Below, piece after piece: positions 31,637 to 42,865 of a DNA stretch of 64,000 nucleotides. The notes beneath the pieces are model-generated. The model ran no database searches, was not told the origin of the DNA, and saw only the letters and a program-made list of their open reading frames with translations. How positions within the stretch are numbered: position 1 is the first letter of the stretch; the number at the start of each line of letters is the position of its first letter. This DNA is from Shinisaurus crocodilurus (Eukaryota; Chordata; Lepidosauria; Squamata; Shinisauridae): contig CM037876.1 of the NCBI GenBank assembly GCA_021292165.1, positions 210,511,825 to 210,575,824 of the forward strand, read 5' to 3'. A program made the translations under genes and the position numbers.

Positions 31637-33055
31637 AGATCTAATCATGGGTGTTTTTTTTTTTTTTTTTTTAAAACCATTTCTATGTGAAACAAACACA
31701 TCATATCAAACATATAACAATTAACAAAACAAAATAGACCTCCGATTTTCTTCTACAGCAAATATAGGTAACAATAATTTTTCTTACTCGATAATCAGAA
31801 TGAGAAATCTTTCTTCCCGTTGTCCCAAATTCACTTATTATTCCATGAACCCACAAACAAACAAATCATTATTTTCCAGTCTCTGCAAAAAGTTAATTAG
31901 AGGTTTCCACTCAACAATAAACGTGGATGTTGTCCTTTCTCTGATTAATGATGTGAGTTTGGCCATCTCTGCCAGCTCCAGCATCTTGACCAACCATTCT
32001 TCTGTCGTAGGCACTGCTGGACCTTTCAATTTCTGTGCATATAGTAATCTCGCTGCCATTGTAATGTATGAAAATAAAGTTCCATACCTTCCTTCTAGCT
32101 GACTGTCCATTATTCCCAATAGAAAAGCCTCTGGTTTCAACTGAAAAGTAATCTTTAAAATCTTTTGCATTAATAAATGAATTTCTACCCAATTTTTTTT
32201 TAGCTTTCTTACATGTCCACCACATATGACAAAAGGTTCCTTCTGTTCTTTCCTGTTGTTCACATTTCCAACATATATCTGATGCACCGTTATACATTCT
32301 AGCCAATTTCTCCGGAGACAAATACCAATGATACATCATCTTATAAAAATTCTCTTTAAGACTAGAACATAATGTAAATTTCAAACCTTTTAAGCACATA
32401 TTTTCCCATTGTGTCATTAATATATTATAGCCAAAATTTTGAGCCCATTTTATCATGCATTCCTTCACTTGCTCTTCCTCAGTTTCAAATTTCAACAAAA
32501 GCTTATACATTCTTGAAATAAGATGTTCATCATTTAGACATATATAATTCCCTTTCAAAGTCAGATACACTTTGTTCAAAATCATACAACCTTTTATCAA
32601 CTTTAAACCTTTCTACAATCTGTAAATAGGAAAACCATTGACATGTATGACCTTTTATCAGTTCTTCTCTTGATTTTAATTTACATTCATCTTGGGAGAA
32701 TTCCAACAAATCACGATATGTCAACCAATTGTATTTACTTAACATTTCTCTTCTATGATGGGCTTCTTGTGCTGATAACCACAGTGGTACTCTCTGACAA
32801 AACCTAGGTTTATTTTTTTTCCAAATTTTCAAAATGGCACATCTAACACAGTGATTATTAAATTCTGCATTCACTTTAACTTTATCATACCACACCACAT
32901 GTACCCATGCCATCCAAATCTCAGATCATATCCCTCTAAGTCTAATAATAGACTATTTTTCAACAGAATCCATTCTTTGATCCATACTAAACAACAAGCA
33001 ACAAAATATAACTTCAGATCAGGTAGACCCAGCCCCCCCAGATCTGATCATGGGT
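31637..33055 (-). mobile_element. L1 LINE, 5'-truncated, with target-site duplication
   Basis: On the minus strand, about 1.37 kb of the L1 ORF2 C-terminal region ends in a poly-A (the T-run at 31654-31672). Frames at 32530-32913, 31911-32600 and 31838-32287 are in different phases. They contain KKNKPRFCQRVPLWLS and the Cys-rich motif CWKCEQQ...CHMWW. A 16-bp direct repeat, AGATCT(A/G)ATCATGGGT, flanks the copy (31637-31652 and 33040-33055) with one mismatch, the signature of target-primed insertion. Confidence 0.93.
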
Positions 33056-33383
33056 TGTATCCAATGTTAGTCTAACTTGAGAGCCAGTGTGGCGTAGTGG
33101 TTAAGAGTGTTGGACTGAGACTCAGGAGATCTGGGTTCTAGTCCCTGCTCGGCCATGAAACTCACTGAGTGACTTTGGGCCAGTCACTGACTCTCAGCCT
33201 AACCTACCTCACAGGGTTGTTGTGAGGATAAAATGGAGAGGAGGAGGACTTGGGTTCCTTGCAGGAAAAAAGGTGGGGTATAAATATAATAAATATAATA
33301 AATAAATAAATAAATAAATAAATAAAGTCCCATTCATTTCTGTGGGTCTACGCTAAGTAGGACTAACATTGGATATAACCAGT
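33051..33383. mobile_element. Palindromic MITE interrupted by a SINE
   Basis: The left end GTTGTATCCAATGTTAGTCT and the right end AGGACTAACATTGGATATAA are inverted repeats. The right arm continues back through CCCATTCATTTCTGTGGGTC. The SINE at 33078-33327 separates the arms. Confidence 0.8.
33078..33327 (+). mobile_element. Sauria-type tRNA-derived SINE, full length
   Basis: The head GAGCCAGTGTGGCGTAGTGG contains the A box. The B box lies in GGGTTCTAGTCC. The conserved body includes GTGACTTTGGGCCAGTCAC and CCTACCTCACAGGGTTG. The tail runs GGTGGGGTATAAATA into (AAATA)n. It is the best-preserved SINE in the window. Confidence 0.95.
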
Positions 33384-33531
33384 CTTGGAGAAGGGCAGTG
33401 AAAACATAGGCACAGCACTGACAGCAGTAGACTGAAGTGGCCACATTCATACGATTTTGGAAGCTTTTAAAAATATCTAATTGCACTATGGTGGTCTGCT
33501 GCAATAATAAACCACCACAACTTAAGGGTTC

Positions 33532-33626
33532 AATCCTATGCAAGTTTAGACAGAAAAAAGGCCTACAACTCCCAGCATGCTCAGAATTGTAGGCCTTTTT
33601 TTGTCTTGCATAGGACTGTGCCCTTA
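33532..33626. mobile_element. Palindromic MITE (CAATCCTATGCA family)
   Basis: CAATCCTATGCAAGTTTAGA and GCCTACAACTCCCAGCATGC pair with the right arm TTGTAGGCC...TGCATAGGACTG. It is similar to 46071-46166. Confidence 0.8.
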
Positions 33627-34910
33627 AAATAGAGTTGGATCCAGAGTTTGCTCCTGCAAGTGAAACAGAACAGAACATTCCGCTTCCCATGTTATGTAGG
33701 AATAGAAGAAGAGCAAGCACTTATTTCTGTGCCACTATTCTCCAGTTTTGATATTCACCTTGAAATTAGCAGATCTGATACAGTCAAATGAATAATGGAA
33801 AATATACTAGCTGCTGAACATGTTTTGAAATGATGTTCACAGCTCCTTTGTCCCCTGGCGGCTGCTGCTGATCACCATTTTCTTCCTTCTTTGGTCCCCT
33901 AGACCTTCACATACCTGATACCTCACATACTCATACTGCTATTTAATCCAATTGGCAGTGGCACCCCCACAGGATTTTGTTTATGGTTGTCCATGATGTC
34001 ATTTACATTAGATGCGGCTTCATTGATCGTGTACAAAATCAGGGTTTCTCACAGCCAGTAGGATTACATGGCAATGAGGGCAAAATAGACTGGGGACCAT
34101 GAGGGCAAAGACAAAGGAAAGATGGCATGCAAAGTACAGCATCTAAACAATGTAGATATGTTCACAATATGTACCTCTCATTGCCTTTTCCTCTTTGCAG
34201 TGGCATCGAGATGAGTCACATGATGGGGGCCAGTCCTGTGGTGAGCCACACTGCACGTGAACAGCTAGCCTGCACAGAGCAGCATCTGCCAAATAAACAT
34301 AATTCCATGTGACTTCCGCACTGTGGTGATATTCTATAAAGTGGCACTGTGTGAGTGTGCAAAAAGGATTATTTTCTGTAATGTATGTGTCATCCAAATT
34401 TTATCAGAAAGGCACTGCATGACAAGAACAAACAAACAAAAAACACTTTCATGGTTACCTTGGTGGACTTCAGAAGCTAGTTGCAGGTTAGCTTTGTAAC
34501 GGTCCATCATAGGCCAGCAAATAGCACCAAAACATGGTGTGTCAAATGTATCTCCCTGAGGAAATTCAGTGTGACAACTCCAATATGTGCCCTGACCTTC
34601 ATTGCCTGAAGGACATTAGCTTTGTCCCTGTTTTTCAACCTTGGCATTCTGTTTCTGAGCTACCCAGGAGCTTGTCACATTTTGCTGTGCATTTTTTTTT
34701 TACTGTGCTGAATACTTCGGAGTCATCTGAAAACTTGGCTATTTCCGTATTTACCTTAGTATCTAGCACGAAGTTAAGGCTGCCATGTGGATCACTGAAG
34801 GAAGGCATTGCTCAATTTTGCATTTTCTTATTCTTGGGCATTTAAAAGTCCTAACCTTATATCTTAACTCTGCTGCCCTTTACAAAGGTTTTTGCTGTTT
34901 AATTTAAATT
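33627..34910. other. No gene recognised
   Basis: Single-copy-looking DNA. 34180-34241 has a good acceptor (CCTCTTTGCAG) and, 40 bases on, a GTGAGC donor-like site, but the enclosed piece is too short to judge. 34534-34845 is an open frame without motifs. Confidence 0.4.
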
Positions 34911-35220
34911 TGTAGACAGATTATGTAATTAAAAGCCAAGGAACTCTGTCCCATGTGAGACTGTCACCTCCTAGTGGATATATGCTGCTTTGCCCTAGTT
35001 TTCCACTTGCTGTAAGACTTCACTTACCACAACTCTCTGGGACAGCAGATCCCTAGCTTTACATTTGTAGACAGATTATGTAATTAAAAGCCAAGGAACT
35101 CTGTCCCATGTGAGACTGTCACCTCCTAGTGGATATATGCTGCTTTGCCCTAGTTTTCCACTTGCTGTAAGACTTCACTTACCACAACTCTCTGGGACAG
35201 CAGATCCCTAGCTTTACATT
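34911..35220 (+). repeat. Perfect tandem duplication, 2 x 155 bp
   Basis: 34911-35065 and 35066-35220 are identical by eye, and four bases of a third unit follow. The unit begins TGTAGACAGATTATG and ends GCTTTACATT. No known repeat family was recognised in it. Confidence 0.95.
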
Positions 35221-35473
35221 TGTACTGATAAGGTTTTCTTGGGTGATGCGTATGAGAAACCAAAAAATGCGATTGTGTTCCCACTTTGATTTTTCCTGAA
35301 TCCAAGGGCAAACGCCAGTTTAAAAGTGGTGAAGGCAGAATTAAACCCAGCCACTATCCTCCATCATCCATCCTTTTATGCAAGGTAGGCTGCCCACCCA
35401 ATTTGGGACAATTCCCCCCTTCCCCATCAGCCCTCTGGGACCTCTCTTACACTGTTCAGGAGGGTCCCCAGAC

Positions 35474-36319
35474 CAGGGATGGGGACTCGGACTCTAGGAC
35501 TCGACTCGTGAGTTGGACTGAGTCCCCCCTCTGACTCGAGTCGCACTCGAGTCCCAATATTTTTAATGGGACTTGAGACTCGACTCGGGACTCGAGACCA
35601 AGGACTCGTCAACATCCCTGCTTGATGCCACCTGCAGGTGCTGTCTGGACCTAGTTGCAGTAACAATCCAAGTTTATTTTTTAAAATCATTTTCCTAATG
35701 CAACCTTTGAGACATTTTGGGTTTGGCTGCCTCTGTCTGCCTGTTTGGGGTTTCATAGATTTCATAGATTATAGAGTTGGAAGGAGCCTACAAGGCTATC
35801 GAGTCCAACCCCCTGCTCAATGCAGGAAATTAGAAGAGGGAGTCTCCCATCCAAGTAATAACCAGGCCTGACCTTGCTTAGCTTTCCACGCTCTGTCAAG
35901 CTGAGCCAGCGTAAGCCCCTGCCTCCTCTGCCTGCCAGGTCTCTTCTTAACCAGTTCCACAGTTTGAATTGTCCAAGACAAAGGCCTCTGCCTGCCTGCT
36001 TTGGGGTTCCCTGCCTCCTCTGCCTGCCTGGTTATTTTGGGTTTGTCTGCCTGGTCTGTTCTTGTCAAAATCAGTGGCAGAGTTTTGAGATAAAAAGGCA
36101 CACTTGTGCCTAGAATTTATTTAAGCCACACATCTGAAGTAGCCTTATTTTGTTGGGAAAAAACCCTATTGATTTTAATAGGGACTCGTGGAGTCAGCTT
36201 TGGGAGTGACTCGTGACTCACCATTTTGGACCAAGGACTTGGACTCGGACTCGAGACTCGGGTTCAAAGACTCGTGACTCGACTCGTGACTCGAGACCAA
36301 GGACTCTTCAACATCCCTG
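35474..36319. mobile_element. hAT-like element rich in GACTCG repeats, 846 bp, exact 8-bp target duplication
   Basis: It begins CAGGGATGGGGACTCGGACT and ends ACATCCCTG. CCCCAGAC flanks both sides (35466-35473 and 36320-36327). Both terminal regions consist of many GACTCG/CGAGTC units in both orientations. The end phrase CAACATCCCTG also occurs internally at 35611-35621. A chimeric SINE lies inside. No transposase is visible. Confidence 0.9.
35752..35925 (-). mobile_element. Chimeric SINE: 5S rRNA-like head with CR1-like tail, copy 1
   Basis: On the minus strand the 5' part resembles the internal control region of 5S rRNA (AAGCTAAGCAAGGTCAGGCC, TGGTTATTACTTGG and ATGGGAGAC). It then joins directly to the CR1 3' terminal module (CCTGCATTGAGCAGGGGGT, GGACTCGATAGCC, CCAACTCTATAATC). 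Copies with the same join are at 42427 and 43594. This is not a functional 5S gene: the 5' and 3' parts of 5S are missing. Confidence 0.85.
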
Positions 36320-36327
36320 CCCCAGAC

Positions 36328-37737
36328 CCTCTGGAAAGGCTTTTCAAGGGGGCTGGGGAGCAGAAGAGGTGATGGGAAAGTCTCCTTGTGTTTGCACTAC
36401 TTACGATCTAAGTCATTATCAGTTGGAAATTTTCCAGACTTCCTTCTTTTTTAATCAACAGATATGACAGCAACAACAATTATGGAAAGAAAGGGCAGGG
36501 AGGGACTGATTTTAACAGCAAAAGGGGCACATGGATGAGGAGTTACAGAACTCCCACCCCCACTCCCCATGTTTTGGTAGTTCCATGTTTAAATGCACAG
36601 AACTGCTGCTGTCACATCTAGTTTGGCTCTATGAGCTTTAAATAGCACCTCCATTTTTATTTCATCCTTAAATTTGGTTGGACTTGCTGCGGAGAAACAG
36701 GGTTCCTTATTTAGTTGCACTAAATAGAGTTCTTGTTTTAATTACTGAGTGATGCAACGATTGAATTGAAAGAAGCTGGATGGGAATACTGCCTATATAC
36801 TATAAATTTATATTTAACTAGAGAATGTGTAGGTTGCGTAGATACAAGCACAGACTACTTGTGCTATATGTCAGCCTTATACAATTATTTTCATTTCAGT
36901 GCTTAGAGGATAATATCTAAAATTTCATTTTGATCCTATGAGGGAGTGAGCATCTTAAACTGATCAGCCAAAAACATCAGAACTGATTTATTTATATTTC
37001 TTTTCTGTCCATCACAAAGACTCACGAGGGGCATGTGTGTGTCAACATATAGCCTCTTCTCTCATATTATCCTCACAACAACCCTGTGAAGGCAGGATTG
37101 GGTGTGATAGAATTAGACTCACTTGTAAGCAAAGCAGTGATCTCCATAGACTCTGAAATGCTGCAAGAACTGGAGCAAAGGAAGCAATCAAGCAATTTTG
37201 AAGCACAGAGCAAGTGACCAGGCAGAGCAGGTAATAGCAGGGAGAAGTCACAGGAGCAGAAATCAAGAGTCCCAGACACAAGATTAACCTGTTGCTTAGT
37301 AAAGAGCTGAAGGTGACCTTGGAAGTATAGATAGGATCAGCAGGAGCCCACGAGTGTGGGAGAGAGTGGAATGGAGGTCTGTAGAAGGACATTCAGTTGT
37401 CCTTCTTTCAAACTGGGGGACTGATAGTAGCAACCTAAGGAGATGGTTATTGATTCATGACCAATGTAACACAGCAAACTGTGAAGGGTTTGAACATGGT
37501 GTTTCTCCTCAAGCACAAAACAGTTCTACTGAAATCAGTAATTTCCAATGTAAGCACATTTTAAATTTCTAAATACTCATCATCTGAACTCCATTTCACT
37601 ACGACCCTCTGAAAATGATGACAGTTTTATATGCTCAGACTGTCAATTAATGGTTCAGAATTATTCATTAGAGGGTTAACAATAGGACCCACTTTATACT
37701 TAACATCTTCCAGGTTCAATGACTGCATTAGTCACTG
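36328..37737. other. No gene recognised; old SINE fragment inside
   Basis: 36990-37110 on the minus strand keeps the SINE phrase CCTTCACAGGGTTGTTGTGA and an AT-rich tail, strongly degraded. The rest is AT-rich DNA with no supported exon. Confidence 0.4.
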
Positions 37738-37800
37738 TGTGTGGTGTGTGTGTGTGTGTGTGCATGCGCACACACACACACACACGCATATGTCTATCGA

Positions 37801-37846
<46 letters not shown>
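37738..37846. repeat. (GT)n-(CA)n-(GT)n compound microsatellite, palindromic centre
   Basis: (GT)n to 37761, then GCATGCGC, then (CA)n to about 37785. This gives an inverted repeat of about 20 bp per arm. A second (GT)n runs 37809-37846. Alternating purine-pyrimidine DNA of this kind can form Z-DNA or cruciforms in vitro. Confidence 0.93.
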
Positions 37847-37847
<1 letters not shown>

Positions 37848-38182
37848 CTAAATGAAAACCTGATTGACCCCCCACTTTTTCTTTTTAAAATGCTGGTTAT
37901 ACTAATTTCTTCCCTTAAACCCTTAAACAGGTTGTGGTTGATGAATCTAGCAGTTTCTTTAATAATATATACAGAGAATGTTAAAGTCCCACTGAAATCT
38001 GTGGGTCTTAAATGCTTAACTCTGTGATTAGGCCCTACTGATTTCAATGGAAATTAAGCATGCTGCTTCTCTTACTTTTTGCACCTGTCAAAAGAATAAA
38101 GCTGGAGTTTCCTCTCTCTTTTTTGTTTGTAATTTGGGCTCCATGACCAACTTTGAATGCCTATGAAATGTTTTCCTCCTAG

Positions 38183-38253
38183 ACATCACTGAAGACAAAA
38201 CACTGCACCGTCTGCAAGGAATAACTCAAGCAGAGAAAACTGACATCTCTAAC
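38183..38253 (+). other. Candidate 71-bp coding exon
   Basis: A pyrimidine-rich acceptor (TTTTCCTCCTAG, ending 38182) and a GTAAGA donor (from 38254) bracket 71 bp. It is open only when the first two bases complete a split codon. It then reads ITEDKTLHRLQGITQAEKTD, a hydrophilic, natural-looking peptide, and ends on a codon boundary. The other two frames have stops. The surrounding DNA shows no repeat. I do not recognise the protein. It could be an internal exon of a host gene whose other exons lie outside the window, an exon that is no longer used, or chance. Confidence 0.4.
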
Positions 38254-39135
38254 GTAAGAAGCACTTTACAGCATGCCTTACAAAGGCCCCTGAGTCCTGG
38301 TTAAACAACAGCTGCTCAGATCTTATGTATTCTGCTTAGCACATCCAGAATCTTTAGACCTATTACTTTAGCCCGCCATTACATAACCTGTACCTATTGA
38401 GCTACAACCTTTCCATTTTCCCTTAAATATTTTGCAGTCCCAACGCCAGTTTTTGTTTTGGGTGTGGGGAGTTGGACAAGATGTTCTCAGTGGACTACCT
38501 TCAAATGTGAGAGTTTAGGAGAGAGATAATATACTGAAGGTACTACCCACACATGTGTTTGTGCATGTGCACTACACACACACACACACACACACACAAA
38601 CAGACCCCATATGCCAGTCCCTCTCATAGCACCACCTGAGAGAGTATACATCACTTCCTCAAATCTGGGTGCGGTGACCAGATGTTCCTCATTCTTGCCA
38701 GCAAAAAGCAGAGCAGCATCCACTACTAGCCCTGTCCTTTTGGGACCAACTCATATGATGGATGGTGTTGGGTAGGCAGCATTGAAGATGAGCAGCAGAA
38801 GGAGCCCCCCCCCCCAACACACACAAACATACTACCATTCCATGGTATCACACCCAGAGGAAAGGAAAGACTGGCCAGCCGGTAGTGGTTGCAGCTCATC
38901 CAACCCCCCTCACTCCATTCAGCAGCAACAGGCCTGATATCAGTGGTCCATTTGGAAGCTCCACTCAACAGGAGCTGACTGCTGGTGTGTGGACCACAAC
39001 AGATGCCCAATGATACCAACCACTGAGGCTGGGCATGCTGTTGTGTTGCCTTGGTTAGTCCAACAGGTTCATTGCCACAGCTTCCTGCACGCACACTCTC
39101 TCTCTATCCAGATAACAAAGGGCAGCAGTTATGCC
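38254..39135. other. No gene recognised; contains a (CA)n microsatellite
   Basis: 38571-38598 is (CA)n. A C-run at 38807-38814 is followed by CA-rich sequence. Otherwise nothing recognisable. Confidence 0.45.
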
Positions 39136-39243
39136 AAGGGTGGATAACTTGTGGCCTTCCAGATGTTGCTGGATGGGAAGTCCCATTAATCCTTGATAGC
39201 ATAATCAACCACATCTGGAGAACCACAGGTTGCTCACCCTGGA
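39136..39243. mobile_element. Palindromic MITE (CTGG family), degraded
   Basis: GGTGGATAACTTGTGGCCTT and CCAGATGTTGCTGGATGGG pair with ATCTGGAGAACCACAGGTTG. A half copy (GCTGGGGCATGCTGGGAGTT, then AGGTTGGAGAACAC) follows at 39388-39452. Confidence 0.6.
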
Positions 39244-39539
39244 GTTTCAGGAAGCAGGAGGGTCAGCCTGCCCTGGCCAGCCCATTTGTCCCAGATTGGT
39301 GCATTAGGTACTTTTGTTTGAAGAAAAGTGGGTTGTGTTACTTCATACCTGTCTGTTCAGGATAAGGTTAATATAAGGCAGCTATGCTGGCTGGGGCATG
39401 CTGGGAGTTGTAGGCCAAAAACATCTGGGGACCCAAGGTTGGAGAACACTGATATAAGGTATACAAAACAAAGTAATAACAAAAAATGCTCTTCAAATAT
39501 ATTTTATTTAGGGGCTACATCTGTCCTGTTCCTTCATGG

Positions 39540-40109
39540 ATTCCATTGTCCCTACTAGGCAACGGCTACCCAATTGAGGGGTCATGGGGTAAGGCAGCTG
39601 GCTCAAGTAGATCTCGGACAGAGCTAGTTCAGAATCCTGGACAGAACTGCAGGTACTGGCCCAAGAACTGTGGGCTCAGGTTCAGGACCGTGTATAGCAT
39701 TCCTGCAGAAATGTTACCCCAGCACTGGCCTCAAGCAACTGACAGGGTTTTATAGCAAGGGCAGGAGAGTCCTTCTGGGAACCACACCTCCTCAAGTGCT
39801 ACATCTGGCTTTTAAAGGGTCAGTGTCCTTTCTTATAGTTGCTGACTTTTGGGGGGAGTGTTGAAGGTCTGAGGAGCTGGTTGGGGAATGTTCCCTAGGG
39901 CTTCCCTGCTCACTGAGGTCCACTCCTCAGAGTCAGAGGGCACCACCCAGGGATTAAGTGGACAGGGTGCAGGATCCAAGGTGGAGGACCCCACTTGCAA
40001 AGGGCCGAGAACTGCTTCTGACTCCTCCTTGGAGTCGCTGCTGCTAGAAGCCTCAGTCTCCAAGGACTCTCGGTCCTGGGCCATGACAGCATCCAACATT
40101 TTGTGAGAA
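39540..40109 (-). other. Unassigned sequence with a Ser/Glu-rich minus-strand frame
   Basis: The minus-strand frame 39833-40150 (105 residues) includes ETEASSSSDSKEESEAV and has a composition like an N-terminal gag or linker region of an LTR element. There is no diagnostic motif. The plus-strand reading is also open. I cannot assign it. Confidence 0.25.
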
Positions 40110-40330
40110 GACCTCTTCCATCCTTGGCTTGTGCAGCAGACCTCTCCCATCCTCTCCTCCCCATTGCTGCCTCCTGCATGCTCCCCAAATCTACTCCAGA
40201 GAGTTCCCTAACCCTCCAGAACAAATTTGGGAAGAGTGCAGGGGGCTGCGGGGTGTGGTGGAGAGGGGATCTGGACCATTGGCAGATGTCATTCTGTCAG
40301 CTGACAGACTCAACTGGATTTCAGTCTCTG
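40110..40330. mobile_element. DNA element related to 47693-47912
   Basis: It shares CCCCAAATCTACTCCAGAG, TTTGGGAAGAGTGCAGGGGG, ATTCTGTCAGCTGACAGAC and AACTGGATTTCAG-like phrases with the 47.7 kb copy in the same order. The ends in this copy are unclear. Confidence 0.5.
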
Positions 40331-41775
40331 AATTTTAACCTTGAATATTCCCAGGAGCAGGCCTTGGGTCTCGCTGAACGTTGTCCCCTTTCCTCTACTG
40401 AAACAGCAGCAATGTAAGGAAAATCCTAAGATTGGTATAATCCTTATAGGTCTCTATTCATAGAGTGAATAGAAGAGGGAAGATGTTGTAGCATTCTCCA
40501 GTTCTCAGGCTCTATTTTGTAACCTGGACCACCCAATTAAATAAATTCCCTTATATCTCATTCCAACACCGCTTCTATTTTGAATTTGCCTCTGTGTCTT
40601 TGCGGTATTAAATCTCCTGCTCAGTGTCTCAGTTTAACCAAATCTCTGCCATTCCACATGTATCTCACTTTTCCTTCAACACATGTGTTTCTAATTCAAC
40701 AATGTTGTTATATATTGTCATGAAACAACCCAGTCTCCCCCTCCTGGGTGCGTTCTGGGAATCCGAAGTAGCAGGACGTAGACAGGAACTCTCCTTTCTT
40801 TGGGGATTTTGTTTTAAAGAACAGTCAAGGCAAACAGATTTGAGTAAACAAATAATCCTACAGAGCCCACAAAAGGTCCCAAGGCCTAGGCTACTGTTTT
40901 ATGTTTCTCAAGAGAGTTAGGCCTATTGCCAGCATAAATTCGTTCCATATTAAGAAACTTTAAACCCCTCAAATGTATTAGGCATAATACTGATATTCAG
41001 CCATTTAGTACTGGAATTTCTTAATTCCGTTACAATCATCCTCATATGCTTTCCCAATGGGGAATCAAAATCAAAACCAGTGACTCTCTCTTGACAAATA
41101 ATCATGGCTGATTATCGTTGGCCTGACTACAATATCCACCTTAATGGGGACATTAGAATGTCCAGAGAATTTTACGATGTTTAATCCAGCTGCAGATGCA
41201 GCTGGTGAAGTGGAGTAGGAGGCAGTTACTTGTTTGCTATCACTGACAGTGGCTTAGTAGAAAGGAGGTCCATTTCCTTACTGTCCAGTGGTGAAAGGTA
41301 GCATCAGTGACAGGAAGAGGCTGGGACAGTAGTGTGCACAGCACTGATGGACAGTTAGCAGCTGTATATCAGTCATTCCATCTTTAATTCTCTCTTAGCC
41401 CTGCCACATATATAAGGATGGATGGATCAGTCTATTTCCAATCCATGTCAGTTTTGCATGTGGTCATTCATATGTCTGTTCCATCACTTTTTCATTCTGT
41501 TTTTGCATCAGTCTCTGTTTTCTTTCTTTCTTTTTTTTTTTAAAAGCCTAAAATTCATATTCTTTTAAAACTTTTTTAAAAAAACTTATTTTTGTACACA
41601 TTGTAACCTAAATATGGATTTATGTACACTGAGAAGCGTATAGCAAAATTTGGATGAGTGTGAAAACTGATGTTCCAGTTCATATTCTGGTCCATGTATT
41701 AGTCCGAGAACTATGAATAAGGTTGGTTTGCTTAAAAACCCTCAAGCATCCATAACTATATAACATATAGCCATT
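40331..41775. other. No gene recognised
   Basis: AT-rich DNA with a T/A-rich stretch at 41520-41590. The open frame 40624-40920 shows no motif. Confidence 0.4.
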
Positions 41776-42166
41776 TAGGGATGTGCAAGAATTTTGTTCA
41801 GGGGGTGGAAATCCAGCAGACTGACTGGGCTTGACTCCCCCAAACTCCATCTTGCTTACCTCTTCCTTGGCTCGATTTGCATTCTCCCAAGTCGAGCTGG
41901 GGAAGTGACTTCCAGGTTTCCAGCAGGCACTTTTTACATAGTAAATGCTTTAAGATATGCCCAAAGTGGCTGCAATTTGTGTAATTTGTGCAAATTGTGG
42001 CTGCCTTTGACGTATCTTAAGGCATTTTCTATGTAACAGCGCTCCCCAGGAACCCGGAAGTCTGACGAGTGGTGCAGCATGCACCCACTTTCAACCCGGC
42101 TTGGTTGCAGCAACAGTGTCCGCTGAGCCAGAGGCAGGTCGGGTCCTGGAGGATCACCCACTCCTA
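41776..42166. mobile_element. hAT-like foldback element, copy 1
   Basis: The left end is TAGGGATGTGCAAGAATTTT. The right end (GGATCACCCACTCCTA) is its degraded inverse. The centre is an inverted repeat around ACATAGTAAATGCTTTAAG and CTTAAGGCATTTTCTATGT. It is homologous along its length to 53496-53888. Confidence 0.8.
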
Positions 42167-42426
42167 GTTCTTAAAAGCCTACAGCTTATATTTGCATTGC
42201 TCGACTACTCATAGTTTTCATTTCATTAAATGGAGATTTGGAATCAAGAAGAGGCCAACTGGTACTATAGGCTTCCCCCTGCCCCCCTTTAGAGAAGCTA
42301 CAGAATATCTCCAATAGGGGTACATTTGATCTGCTTTCAGATATTATATGCATGTAGAATGAATGTATGGGAGGCTGGCTGGCTCTGCCCCCAAGCTACC
42401 CATGTCCAATACATTAAAACACTTTC

Positions 42427-42600
42427 ATAGATTTCATTTCATAGATCATAGAGTTGGAAGGAGCCTACAAGGCCATCGAGTCCAACCCCCTGCTCAATGC
42501 AGGAAACTAGAGGAGGGGTCTCCCACTGAAGTAATAACCAGGCCTGACCCTGCTTAGCTTTCCACGCTCAGACAAGCTGAGCCAGCGTGAGCAGAGCTAT
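42427..42600 (-). mobile_element. Chimeric 5S-CR1 SINE, copy 2
   Basis: Same head-tail join as 35752-35925: AAGCTAAGCAGGGTCAGGCC, then the GAGACCCCTCCTCTAG junction, then the CR1 terminal module ending in (TTTCATAGAT). The tail lies at the low-coordinate side. Confidence 0.85.
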
Positions 42601-42639
42601 TGGACTTCCTGTTCTGTTTATTTGAATAGTGGTTCCAAT

Positions 42640-42865
42640 AGACACTGTGGTTCCAGTGGAGCAACTACTGACAAGGCTCTCTATTGTGTCCCCGCCAAAT
42701 GTGCCTCCCGTGGTGGTGAGACCAAGAGAAGGGCCTTCCTGAAGAGTCTTAAAACCTGAGCAGGCTCATATGGGAGAATGCAGCCTTTCAAATAGCCTGG
42801 TCCCCAGTTGTATAGGGCTTTACTGGGCAGTGCTGGGGCATGGAGATCACAGAGGCTTAATCCTC
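42640..42865 (-). mobile_element. CR1/L2-group LINE 3' coding fragment
   Basis: On the minus strand it reads a degraded linker region (ALPSKALYNWGPGY, then PYEPAQVLRLFRKALLL). This is the same segment as KALYMAWD...EPAxxLxxF in the 25.0 kb copy. No 3'UTR or tail is present. Confidence 0.7.

Noticed and set aside
34180..34241. A 40-bp micro-exon
   Set aside because: The acceptor is good and a GTGAGC follows, but the piece is too short and has no supporting frame or repeat-free conservation evidence.
37700..38047. 115-residue minus-strand protein with THTHTH runs
   Set aside because: Produced by (GT)n/(CA)n microsatellites.
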